From Desmodus rotundus (taxonomy: Eukaryota; Chordata; Mammalia; Chiroptera; Phyllostomidae): 64,000 nt of DNA. Both the position numbers and the translations under genes were made by a program. How positions within the stretch are numbered: position 1 is the first letter of the stretch; the number at the start of each line of letters is the position of its first letter. This document shows positions 13,547 to 23,729 of this stretch, piece by piece. The notes under the pieces were generated by a model. It made no database searches, was not told the DNA's origin, and saw only the letters and a program-made list of their open reading frames with translations. Location of the stretch: contig NC_071397.1 of NCBI RefSeq assembly GCF_022682495.2, forward strand, positions 15,653,082 through 15,717,081, written 5' to 3'.

Positions 13547-14127
13547 TGAGGAGCGACCCATAAAAACCCAGAACTTACTTATTAAAAAATTTTGTATTTA
13601 TTCTTTCATGTTTAAACTCAAGTCATCTTCAAAGACCTCTCCATTTGATTCAATGCAATGTACCTATTAAGACTTTTTTCCCACCGCTCAAAACAGTTTC
13701 TGAAATCATCGATTTTGATGCCTTTTACTGCTTCTGCCATTTTTTGTTTTACCTTTTGCACATCAGCAAAACATTTCCCTTTGAAGTCTTTTTTCAGCTG
13801 AGGAAAACAAAGGTTGGTCAGGGTGGGGAGATCAGGTGAATAGGGAAGGTGGGGTATGGGGGGTCATGTCATTTTTGGTCAAAAACTGCTGAATACATGG
13901 CATCATGTGGGCAGGTGTGTTCATAAATCATCCATTGTGAAATGGGCTAGTGCATTGAAAGAGTATTCAAAAAAAATTCACCGAAGCAGAAGGCAGCCTC
14001 TTACAACAATGCCAGCTGGTACACTGATACAGGTGGGTTCCTAGAACACTTACCTAGTGGGGGAAGTCTGCACTACAAGGGGCCTACTCTCCAGGAGATA
14101 ATTATAGTTTTTTTGAGTCCCCCCTCA
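13547..14127 (-). mobile_element. Internally deleted mariner-like DNA transposon
   Basis: Terminal inverted repeats of about 23 bp begin TGAGGAGCGACCCATAAAAA on the left and, read from the right end inward, TGAGGGGGGACTCAAAAAAA. Both ends are flanked by the TA target duplication expected for mariner (13545-13546 and 14128-14129). The coding strand is minus. It shows the D34D-type C-terminal half of the transposase, including a 'YSPDL' motif encoded near 13835-13850 and 'QQFLTKN' near 13870-13895, in different frames with stops between. The element is 581 bp, against about 1.3 kb for an intact mariner, so the N-terminal DNA-binding half and first catalytic aspartate are missing. The + strand frames here are shadows. 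Confidence 0.88.
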
Positions 14128-14130
14128 TAT

Positions 14131-14456
14131 ACAACTATACTAAAGCTTAATTTATAAATTAGGCACAGTGAGAGATTAACAACAATAACTAATAGAACAT
14201 TTTTAACAGTATAGGGTAATAAAAATTATGTGAACATGGCCTCTCTCAAACTATCTCATTGTACTGTGCGTATAGCATGGAACCACTGGACAAGTAGGGG
14301 TGGTACACATCCCGGGTGAGACAGAGCAGGGCAGTGAGAGGTTTCATCAGCACAGCACGCAACCTAAAATCTTAGAAATTCCTGGAATTTTCCATTTAAT
14401 ATTTTTGGACCGTGGTTGGGGTCACAGGTAACTGAAACCACAGATACGGGATACTA
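14131..14456 (+). mobile_element. MER2/Tigger (pogo-type) remnant, right half
   Basis: Directly next to the mariner right end the sequence matches the internal part of MER2-type elements: 'ttataaattaggcacagtga', 'gagattaacaacaataacta', 'aaaattatgtgaacatggcc' and 'tctcattgtactgtgcgtat'. It ends in 'ggtaactgaaaccacagata' and a degraded terminal inverted repeat near 14456. The left half of the element is not recognisable on the other side of the mariner. Confidence 0.8.
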
Positions 14457-16140
14457 GAACATAAGTATCAGATGGTAACTCTCCTGGCCACTAAGAGTCC
14501 GATGAGAACAAAAAGGCAAACACTCACAGGAAGTGAACAAACAACCCAAAATAATATGGGATAAATACCAAGTATGCAGTCTAGAAAACGTAGTCTCAAA
14601 GATCTTATCATCTTTACATCCTAACTTATTAAAATGTAAAATATAATTATGCTATAAAATCTCAATCCATATTCTGTTAAGGACTGACAATTTAATCAAC
14701 TTCTTAGTTATTGCAGGCTTTTATGTTTTTTGGGGGGGGTTGTGTGTGTTTTGCTTGTTACCTATGTGACTGCTGAAATCATTTATGCCACCTCTGTGTT
14801 AGGCATGGATCAGTTTATGAAAATAGCTCTGTAAAAACATATGTACACTTGATCATGCCTGGTAGTTTTATAATTTATAGCCTTTGTAAACTAAGCATCC
14901 AAATGGTGTGTTGATAACCGTTATAATAATAAACCAAATACAGTTACAATTGACATTTTTCCTGGATTAATTTGTAGAGTCCATGATCTGTATCTCATTC
15001 TTATCTGTTCCATGTCAGAATCCTTTGTTCTACAAGATTTCTTTTCTTGCAGTATTGATCCTTATTGATCTTAACCTAGTACAATAGTGAATAATTAAAT
15101 ATTTTCTCAAAGAAACAAGTCTTTCCTGCTTTTCAATATGACCTTCACCTGATGTTCAAATAGTTCTAGCATTATTGAAGAATCTTTTTGGTGCAAACTT
15201 GACCTCTGTTGTCCTACTTTGAAAATGCACTTGATTGCTAACAAGAGCTTTTAGAAATGTAACAGTGCTGATTTGTTAGATAATGAAATCCAAATTGTTC
15301 TAGAAAAAGGTGCAATTATACAGCATGTAATACACAAATAAATTGACTTAATGTTACATTATAATGAAAACTGTGTAAAATCCTCTACACAAGCACAATA
15401 AAATAATAAAAAGTAATAGAACAGGTAATAGATGTAAAATAAATGCTAAAAAAGTAGTTCAAATCATTTTCATACCAGTCAAAAGATACTGAGGAGGGCG
15501 CATCCAATCACAATAAAACACCAGAATGAAACACTTCTAAATAGTAATATAAATTTTTGTGGACACTTCATGTCCCATGATGTGGAATTGACATATAGTT
15601 TGATTTTCTTTTTCCTAATGTAAGCCACAGTTTTACAGTCCTAGTGAAAACATTTTATTGCTGGGGATGTATTAGACATGGTTCATTTCCCTTCTCAGTA
15701 TGGCTTTAATTTTCCACATCCATGGCTTGACACAGACCCAAACACCAGAAGATGGTTGTCTGCTATAAACTGTTTGGTTTTCTTTGATTGCTTTACAATT
15801 TAATCTATAGTTCATTCCATTAACTCTTTCCATTTTAATGCTGCCAAGTCCCCCCAGCTCCTTAATATAAAGATAAACTTCCCCAAACATTTATGTTTAT
15901 GCTGGCTTTTCTTGCCCAGAGAATTATGTGCTGGGATAGAGGAGGGGGGGGGGGAAGGAAATGTTTCCTTCCTATTTAACTTTTTTCGGGGCCCTGGGTA
16001 ATTGCAAAATAATTGACATTTTGCAATGAGGGGGGTTTTCCCTTTTGCTTCATAATACATTCATCATTATTCATTCACTGGGTTCTGCTGTACTAATACC
16101 AATCTGCTGAGACAATAAAGTGCCACTGTCATTCTAACTT
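14457..16140. other. Unique AT-rich sequence with one G homopolymer
   Basis: No gene or repeat family recognised. An 8-G run lies at 14732-14739 and an 11-G run at 15944-15954, followed by the CpG-rich island described separately. Confidence 0.4.
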
Positions 16141-16149
16141 TCTCCTCAA

Positions 16150-16430
16150 ATCCCTGATCTTCCGGAGGGTGTGGGGTGGACGTGGAGGAGGGGGGAATCC
16201 TTTCCCAAGCTGCGGTGTTGTCACATCCGATATCCTGTTCCTTCCGGCAGAGAAAGTGTATCTGGGAGGGTCACCGGATCAGCCTGTGCCTCGGGGCGGC
16301 TCGCCTCAAGTACAAAAGACTGGACTCAACTCACGTTAGTCTTCTCGGTGGCCTATCGGCGGTGACGGACTGCCAGCTCGGGCTGTGGGCGAGCAGTGAT
16401 GACTGCCTTGAAATGCTAAGTGCTTAATTA
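16150..16430 (+). promoter_or_regulatory. CpG-rich unique island, candidate promoter/exon or enhancer
   Basis: About 16 CpG dinucleotides fall within roughly 260 bp, in a window where CpG is otherwise rare. The block also contains a polypyrimidine-AG ('tccttccggcag', ending 16250) and, about 90 bp later, a donor-like 'ctcacgttagt' (GT at 16334-16335). The frame between is open (16176-16427, 83 codons from its first ATG) but the product is not recognised. Such islands are usually unmethylated in the germline and often mark promoters, first exons or developmental enhancers. The strand is only a guess from the splice-like signals. No TATA box or known core promoter motif is clear. Confidence 0.35.
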
Positions 16431-16761
16431 AGGACCTTTCATATCAGTTATTGAGGCCTCCATCTCCCATAGCCCTGGGCATTGTACTTTACCAAGGGCT
16501 CCCTGGAGCCAGAGTCAACTTTATTGCAGTGACAAGTAGAGAAAAAGAAAGAGAGAAACAAGTGGTTTCAGTTCTCTCACAGCCTTCCCCAAATCTAAAT
16601 ACAATCCGACAGGAGACTAGTCATAGTTGGCTGACTCCTAAAAATACACTTTTTCATGTTCATGGAAATAGAGCAAACTTGTGCCTCACTGCCGTGCTGC
16701 ATCCTGGTATCCTCTTCCGAGAACAGCATCCTTGTCCTCAGCCAGGTTGCAAGCTCGGGGT

Positions 16762-16777
16762 GGGGGGGGGGGGGGGG
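16762..16777 (+). repeat. (G)16 homopolymer
   Basis: A run of 16 G on the + strand, preceded by CGGGGT. One of four long G runs within 4.6 kb. Runs this long can form G-quadruplex structures and are prone to length change and sequencing error. Confidence 0.9.
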
Positions 16778-17399
16778 CAAAAGGCTTACCTTCCCCTCCT
16801 CACCAGCACAGCTTCACCCCACAGAAGTATTTTAAAAGATGGAAAGAAGTTTTGTTTTGTCTGATGCCTTTTGCCCCTCACCCCGTTTTCAAGTCCTGAC
16901 ATTACTTGAAAAGTTCTTGTTAAGTGGTGTACGATGTTGGTAAGTTCTGCTTATGGCTTGTAACTATTTTGCTCTTTTGCAGTGGACCCTCTAGTTAACT
17001 CCCTGAAAGGACTTCTGTGTATCTCCATTGCCAAATGTGTTTGACGTGACTACCCAACGTGAGATAAGTTTTTGAAAAAATGCCACAGCTGCTGCTGCTG
17101 TCTGTTATCTTGGTTAATGGTAAAATGACTGATCGCTGGCAGGGGTAATGCAATTAATTTTAAAGCAAAATAGAGGAAGAATATAGATTGCCTACAACTA
17201 CCGGACCAGGCAAAAATACAGAGTCCTCATTTGAATTAAAAAAAAAAAAAAAGACTACTCTTGACTAGCACATGTGAAAGAATACAAAAAGTATATTTTA
17301 AAAACTAAAATAGAAGAACCACTAGCAAATGATTTTTGACTGTGATTTGAAATGAGCATACCTAGCAAAGAGAGCATCTATGAAACAGTGTGTTAGACA

Positions 17400-17600
17400 T
17401 TGCACGGCAGTGGTGATGTGTCATAGCCAAGAAAGTCGGTTGTGAAAGTTCTCACGAGTAAAAAAAATCGTATGTATGTGTGATGCTGGATATTCACTAA
17501 ATGGATGAACAGTAACCACTTTACAATATCGACATGTATATCAAACCAGTATGTCATACACCTAAGACTAATCCAATGTTCTCAATAATAAAAAAAAATG
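17400..17600 (+). repeat. Old L1M 3'UTR end
   Basis: The text 'gatattcactaaatggatga', 'agtaaccactttacaatatc', 'gtatgtcatacacctaagac' and 'tctcaataataaaaaaaaat' is the terminal part of an old L1 3'UTR with its poly-A tail at about 17587-17600. Upstream L1 sequence is not recognisable, so this is a severely 5'-truncated or eroded copy. Confidence 0.65.
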
Positions 17601-20140
17601 TTTGGGTCCTAGAATGTTTGGGGACCACGCCTTCTCCTATCTGTGTAGAAACTACATGAAGAGACATTTCTTCGTGTCAAAATGTTTCCAAATCAAATGC
17701 TAACCACCGCTAGCTCTTCTTAATACAATTTAGATTCCTTTACTATTCAAATTAATTTGTTAGCCTTTCTTTCAGAAGTTTTTTGTATATATATATGTAT
17801 ATGTATTATTGTTACATTTATATACTTAAGTGGATACATATTAATATCTAAGAGGCAATCAGATATGAATTCTATTTTTTCAGGCAAAGTAAGTAGGCTG
17901 GTGAACAACAGCTCATGACATTCAGCCTCTGGAGACAGATGGAACTTCAGTGTCAACACTCTATTGGTTCTAAATGATGAGGTTAATAGAAGAATTTCAG
18001 TGGAGGCTCATAGCATTATCTTTTTTGTTTCCGGAGTGAGCAAGACAGGACATATTGGTGATTTACCACTTATGAATCAGAACTGGGTTTTAACTCTTAA
18101 GATATCAGCTTTCAGCTCTGTGAACACCCATCAGATCTCAATATTTCTACCTCCTATGCTGAGAACAACCTGTCTACTTTGGATGTTACTTTTATCTAAA
18201 ATTATACCTCAGCACTTAAATCTCGACATCTGCTCCTCTGTACATCTCCATACTAGAATTCCAGATAATTAATTGTTGAAGCAATTGCCTTAAATATTAA
18301 ACAATAGCAATATCCATAGTTTAACATCTACAGAGAAAGGAAAGCAGAAAAATCATTCCAGGAAAGAAATATATACAAAATATTACAATACACTTGTTTG
18401 CAGAAATTTACTTTTCCAGTAATTTTTTTTTTCTGCTGTGGAATCTGTTTTTTTAAATATGTCAGCCTACAGATACTATTGCTCTGCTAGGAAACATGGG
18501 GAATCCCTGGGCTTGGAACTGAGGACCTAACCCTACCTACCTTCTAAGGAGATACTGCCAAGCAGCATAAATGACATTGAAGGGCTGTTGAGAGCATCTG
18601 AAAATAAAGATAAAAAATAAAACGTGAAAATCTCTGAGACACACACAATTAACAAATACTACCTCTCTCTTCTTTTTACTCTTAATAGAGAAAAATATAC
18701 ATACCAAATAATCTAAGGTCTTCTAAATTTGCTTCTATCTACTAGAGAGATGAGTAGCTGTCTCAAGCAATTCAAGCAATATGGGTAGTCTATCTCAATT
18801 ATATGGACCTCACAGGGGTTATCTTAGAATTGGAAAAATCCACCTTTATTGTCTATCTTGCTGTTAGAATTCAGCAGATAACAGTGCAACTTTCTGCACC
18901 TCTGGTTGAGTTTAAAGACATGGATATATGGGGCTGAACAGCAAATAGTAGCGGGTTTAGCCATGACTTAGCTTTACAGCAAAGAACATAAATATTGGTC
19001 CTCGTGGTCCAATGCAATGAAAATCGGCTGCATTTGAATCTGGCCATGTAGATACCACCTTAGCCACAGGTTTGAAACATTTCTGTCAAATTCCTACGAA
19101 CTCATTTTCCCCCCAGCGGAATCAGGGGGTCCCACTGATACCACAGGAGGTGGATATAGACAAGATTTAATCAGAGAAACTAGGTATTTGAGTGGGGTGT
19201 GAGAGTGAGGAAACAAGAGAACTTTGCAAGAAAAGAGGAGATCTTAAATTGGTTTCAAGAATTCAGATCTCCTTTTTTAGCATTAACATCTGACATCTGT
19301 ACACTGGTTTCAGTCTTGGGAACACTCAGCATTTGCCTGCCTGTAATATAAAGCTCGCACCACAACCTGATATTAGGATTTAATTAGAAGCAAAGGAATT
19401 TTATTTGTATCACAAAGTCAAATGGGTACCAATAAGTCAGAAATATTTATATGATTTTAAAACACTAAATTATTAAGAGTAGAAAATTAAAAAATAAAAT
19501 AATTTGCAAAATCCAAATTATACTATTTTTTTCCATCTTCAATTCACTCATACCTCAGTTTATAGAATGACAGCCCGCTTTTTCATAGGTGAGTGTAAAA
19601 ATTCTATATAGCTATATGTTTATTTTATTGTGCATTATTTTATTTGCATATCAAGTGCTTACTTGGAAGTTAAATTATTTGCATAAAATTTAATCTGACC
19701 CCCTAAAATAATCTGTATCTACCTAGTTGGCAGGAAACATATAAAATACTTTGAAGCATTATTCATTTGCAATTAATGAGTTTTGGTAATCACATATAAA
19801 AAGAAATCCAAAACTGTCAAATACTTTTTACTCTACTTACAAGATTTAATATGACAAAGTGTTGTGAGATGTTGCAATACACAGAAGTAAGGGCATTTTT
19901 ACTTTAGGTTTGTTTTGGTTGGGGGGGGGGGGAGTTCTGTTGTTTGGTATGTAAAGAAATACCAATTCATTAAACGAAACAAAATAGAAAACGGACGGAG
20001 TAGTACTTTTAAATGAGGTCAAATTCTGGCGAATAAACATAAGTCTGGGGTACGATTCAATTCCAGAGGAAAGAGAGCAAGAGAGAAAAAGGGAAGAGCG
20101 ATCACTAAAATGATTCCGATAATTCAAAGGCCCAGCGTCT
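17600..20140. other. Unique sequence with octamer cluster
   Basis: No gene recognised. It holds a short (AT)n near 17789-17800, a 12-G run at 19921-19932 and four ATTTGCA-type motifs at 19502-19772 described as a finding. A 102-codon frame at 17964-18272 has no recognisable product. Confidence 0.4.
19921..19932 (+). repeat. (G)12 homopolymer
   Basis: A 12-G run on the + strand, preceded by 'ttttggtt', about 220 bp before the second CpG-rich island. Confidence 0.9.
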
Positions 20141-20149
20141 GCACTCACT

Positions 20150-20410
20150 CAGCAGTGTGATGCCGAGCGACAATTATTAACTACAAAACTGTGGTCGCAG
20201 CGCAAGGGTAAATAAGCTATCACCATGGAGCTGAGTGGGGGGACGCGCTCCGCCGGAAAGTACTTTCGGGCAGCAGGCGCTACCTGATGACAGCTACAAT
20301 CAAGAGTGGCTGCAGGCAGCTGCTTTGCTCCAGGCCACATTCAATTATGTCGGACTGCATTAGTCCCTGGCGGAGCTGTCACCTTCTAGCCTGTGAAGTG
20401 GTAGCGTGAA
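20150..20410. promoter_or_regulatory. Second CpG-rich unique island
   Basis: CpG is enriched here, with 'ggacgcgctccgccggaaag' at its core, plus further CpGs in 'tggtcgcagcgcaaggg' and 'tgtcggactgc'. A 63-codon minus-strand frame (20149-20340) spans it and has no recognised domain. It resembles a CpG-island promoter or a conserved developmental element. No neighbouring exon could be identified, so the call rests on composition alone. Confidence 0.3.
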
Positions 20411-20482
20411 GAGGCTCCTGAAGTCTCTCCAGTCCCTTGCTTCAGGTTGCAGGGGGGAGGAAGGGAAACAATGTGTGTGTGT

Positions 20483-20500
20483 GGGGGGGGGGGGGGGGGG
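20483..20500 (+). repeat. (G)18 homopolymer after a GT run
   Basis: The sequence 'atgtgtgtgtgt' runs straight into 18 G. It lies about 80 bp beyond the second CpG-rich island. Potential for G-quadruplex and replication slippage. Confidence 0.9.
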
Positions 20501-21236
20501 AAGACCATTAGTCCTCTCACTGCAGCATTCATTTTGCTCTCAGAGTAGGGGAAAAAAAAGCTTAGGTGAGCTGGATTGAAGAGGTCTAGTGTTGGATAAT
20601 TGCAGGGCTATTTTTCCCTCCTCCAACAAGTAGCTCTTTTTTCAGGGGGTAGTGCCAGGAGAGTGTCCTATTTTCAGGATTTGAGAGTCCCGGTGGCTCA
20701 CCCTCCTCAGGAAACAGCATTGCATTGGAATATATTTTCTAATATATGATGTGCCCAAGGATTCTCTAGCAATCAAGATATTTTGCAGAGTCTGCTCTGG
20801 AAGCGTGGAATACTTGACTTCTTTTCTAGGCTTTGCAGAACTTTAGGTTGGATGAATTTTGAGATTTCTTTCCTAAGGAATCACTCGACTTTCCTAGCTA
20901 ACAAGAAATATACCCAGTTTATTCTGAGAAGTTATTGGGCACATTATGTATTTTTGATGATTGACCTGCCCAGAACAGTTTGTAACCTTTACCACACTAC
21001 AACCAATGACTGAAGGATGATTAAGATTAGAGATTTTCAAGGTTGGCAGTATTTTCACTTCTACACAGAACATGTAAATTCTCAAATGGAGTTGAGTGGA
21101 GTTATAGAAACATGATATTTCATTAAAATAGCTAATCAAGTGCCACTACCTGATGAAATTTGCAGAGAGATGGGAGTCATCTACCAAAGGCACTAAATAA
21201 ATTCCAAGTATCACGGTATTAAGAAATGAGGTCCAT

Positions 21237-21445
21237 CTGGCTGGTTTGGCTCAGTGGATTGAGCACCGGCCTGTGAACCACAGGGTCGCTGGTTCGATTC
21301 CCAGTTAGGGCACATGCCTGGGTTGCAGGCCAGGTCCCCAGTAGGGGGTGTGAGAGTGGCAGCCACACACTGATGTTTGTCTCCCTGTCTTTCTACCTTC
21401 CCCTCTCTCTAAAAATAAATAAATAAAATCTTTTAAAAAAGAAAA
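21237..21445 (+). repeat. Ves SINE
   Basis: The copy has the canonical head 'ctggctggtttggctcagtg', a 'gagcaccggcctgtgaacca' segment, B-box-like 'ggttcgattcccag', 'gggcacatgcctgggttgca' and a CTCTCTAAAAATAAATAAATAAAATC tail. It is flanked by a 15/16-matching direct repeat starting AAGAAATGAGG (21221-21236 and 21446-21461). Complete and probably fairly young. Confidence 0.95.
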
Positions 21446-21519
21446 AAGAAATGAGGTTCATTCTCAGGATAACATGTAAGGCACCGAGGATGAATTCTAG
21501 AACTTAGAGGACCGTTCCC

Positions 21520-21600
21520 TAGACCCACTCTGGATACTGGACAAGTCACTTACCTCTCTTTGAGTTTTCACATTAGAAAAAAAGGTACTAGGATGTCTCC
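21520..21600 (+). repeat. MIR remnant
   Basis: 'ggacaagtcacttacctctc' followed by 'gagttttcacattagaaaaa' and 'ggtactaggatg' matches the conserved MIR core region in sense orientation. Only about 80 bp is recognisable. Confidence 0.6.
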
Positions 21601-22366
21601 ACATAGAGAATGTAAGGTAGTACCTGTTTTATAGCACATTCAAATAAATTTAACCAACATATAGCAAGTCAATTTTCTGAAATATTTTGTTAATTTAAAA
21701 TGTTTTGTTCATCTGAAATATTTTTACATTTTTTTACTTCATATTGGTAACTTTGGGCATTTTGTGGCATCAGCAGCATAGCAAATAATCACTCAGTGAC
21801 TGTTTACTGAATTCCCAGAATCACGATGATCGTAAGTGGACAAACTTCTTCACATTGGTGGCTGTAACTTGGTATTCTTTAAATGAGGGATCTGCTGTGT
21901 TGCTCAGATTCAATTGGGCAGAGGAGCTGCCTTAGCTTTGTGAAGATGCAGCAATCTGGCTTCTTAGTGACTCAGATAAACAACTAAGTAAATAAGTAAA
22001 ATAAACAAGCAAACAAAACAACTGAAGAGCAGAGGCTCCTGGGCTCGGCTGTGCGATCCCCCCGGCACGCTGTGAAGTCCTGTGCAAAACCATCGCCTCT
22101 CCAGAGACTGAGTGTCTGGCTTAATGAGTCCTTTTCTGTGCCTAGTCCTCCACTTTAAGAAGGAATTGGTAATGTATCATCCTTCTAAAGGGAAAGAACT
22201 TCCTCCTGGCCCCACTGCTCAAGGTTTAGGGGAAACTCCACTCAGTACCTGAAAGTGATTTGGTGACATTCAAAACCAAATTCCTAACTAAGAGAAAGAA
22301 GCCTTTTTTCCTGCAGTAGTAGCAGCAATGGTAGTGGTGGTGATGGTGCTTGTAGTAATGTATAGA
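21600..22366. other. Unique sequence, nothing recognised
   Basis: No gene or further repeat family recognised. A short AAATAAGTAAAATAAACAAGC simple stretch lies near 21987-22015. Confidence 0.4.
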
Positions 22367-22384
22367 CCATTGGAAGGGTTTCTT

Positions 22385-22580
22385 TTTTAAAAGACTTTAT
22401 ATATTTATATTTAGAGAAAGGGGAAGGGAGGGAGAGAAATATCAATGTGTGGTTGCCTCTCATGTGGTCCCCACTGGGGACCTGGCCCACAACCCAGGCA
22501 TGTGCCCTGACTGGGAATCGAACCAGAGACCCTTTGGTTTGCAGCCCATGCTCAATCCACTGAGCTACACCAGCCAGGTC
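22385..22580 (-). repeat. Ves SINE, antisense
   Basis: Read on the minus strand the copy begins 'cctggctggtgtagctcagt' and carries the 'ggttcgattcccagtcaggg' and 'acatgcctgggttgtgggcc' segments. On the + strand its A-rich tail appears as the T-rich stretch at 22385-22400. An 18-bp direct repeat with one mismatch (22367-22384, CCATTGGAAGGGTTTCTT; 22581-22598) flanks it. Confidence 0.95.
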
Positions 22581-22599
22581 CCATTGGAAGAGTTTCTTA

Positions 22600-23198
22600 A
22601 GTTGAGTATTTCCTATATATGGCTCTCTGTACCTTTCTTACCTTAGTGTATGGCCTTGGAGTTTTGTTGGTAGGGTGGTTATGTGCAGTGCCACACTGAT
22701 TTTTCCAATTGAAAAGAAAACATACAGCCCAGCCTATTGGTGAAAAGAACAAAGTTCTGTTCTCCTAAAGGAAAACCACCCTAGCCATATTGAGTCTGTA
22801 AAATCTTCTCTTAAAGAGTCAAACGGTAAAAATAAAAAAGGTGGAAAAAATCTTTTCCCTTTTGGAAACAAATTCCTGTTATTTAAATACAAAGAATTCT
22901 GTTCTCTTTCTTACATGCAGATGGTGGCAACAATGGAGCCTTAGGGAGACCATCTATTCCCACTTCAGCTAACGTTTCTTTCTGCAATCCTAGGTGTCCT
23001 TACCGAAGCTAAATGCAGTGCTGCAGGAGGATTGGAAGAGAGAGAAGAGCCAACCATAAGGATCCAGATGTACAACATGGTACACTAAGGCAAAGAGAGG
23101 AAAACAAAGCATCGGGGACAGGGTAGAGAGAAATGGGAGGACCAGCCTGTCTACATTGGAAAATCCATGGCAAGAAAATTAAACCTGAGGAAATTATA
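22600..23198. other. Unique sequence, nothing recognised
   Basis: No gene, RNA or repeat family recognised between two Ves copies. Confidence 0.4.
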
Positions 23199-23213
23199 AG
23201 AGGTAGTGAGGAG

Positions 23214-23383
23214 CCCTGGCCAGGTAGCTCAGTTGGTTAGAGTGTTGCCCCAACACACCAAGGTTATAGGTTCGATCCCCAGTCAGAGCACATACAAGAA
23301 TCAACCAATGAATGGAACAATATAGTGATGTTCTCTCTCTCTCTCTCCCTCAAATCAATAAAGAATGTTTGTTTTTTAAAAAG
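23214..23383 (+). repeat. Short Ves SINE variant
   Basis: The head 'ccctggccaggtagctcagt' is closer to a tRNA than the other copies: an A-box-like 'tagctcagttggttagagtg' and a B-box-like 'ggttataggttcgatcccc'. The middle 'atgcctgggttgcaggccag' block is missing, so the copy is about 170 bp instead of about 205. A 15-bp direct repeat with one mismatch (23199-23213, AGAGGTAGTGAGGAG; 23384-23398) bounds it. It may belong to a separate Ves subfamily. Confidence 0.92.
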
Positions 23384-23651
23384 AGAGGTAATGAGGAGAA
23401 GGGAGGCAAAACGAGACCAACAGGTGATTAACGGAAACCACTGCATCCCCTACCATCTTCACTGAAAGCCCCTTACTCTCCAGCTTGCTTCGTTCATTTT
23501 TTATTGTGTATATATGAGAGCGCTATCTATCTTTGGCCAGAAACATCTCAAAAGACCTTTTTGAAAAAAGAAGGAAGTGAGAAAGGATATAATTCACAAA
23601 ACTGATTGCACTTGATGGTAATTTCTTTATTGGCATGGATAATATTTATAC

Positions 23652-23664
23652 GTGTGTGTGTGTG

Positions 23665-23726
<62 letters not shown>

Positions 23727-23727
23727 C
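23652..23727. repeat. Compound microsatellite (GT)n(TA)n(GA)n
   Basis: About 11 GT units, one C, about 15 TA units and about 12 GA units follow each other without other interruption. It produces long spurious frames with VCVCV, YIYIY and RERER repeats. Confidence 0.95.
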
Positions 23728-23729
23728 TC

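Noticed and set aside
16451..16864. 137-codon + strand frame next to the CpG-rich island
   Set aside because: It runs through the (G)16 homopolymer (poly-Gly), its product has no recognisable domain, and it has no supporting start or splice context. The island itself is kept as a candidate.
23214..23290. tRNA gene
   Set aside because: A- and B-box-like motifs are present but they belong to the head of a Ves SINE with a target duplication and A-rich tail; no cloverleaf with a plausible acceptor stem.
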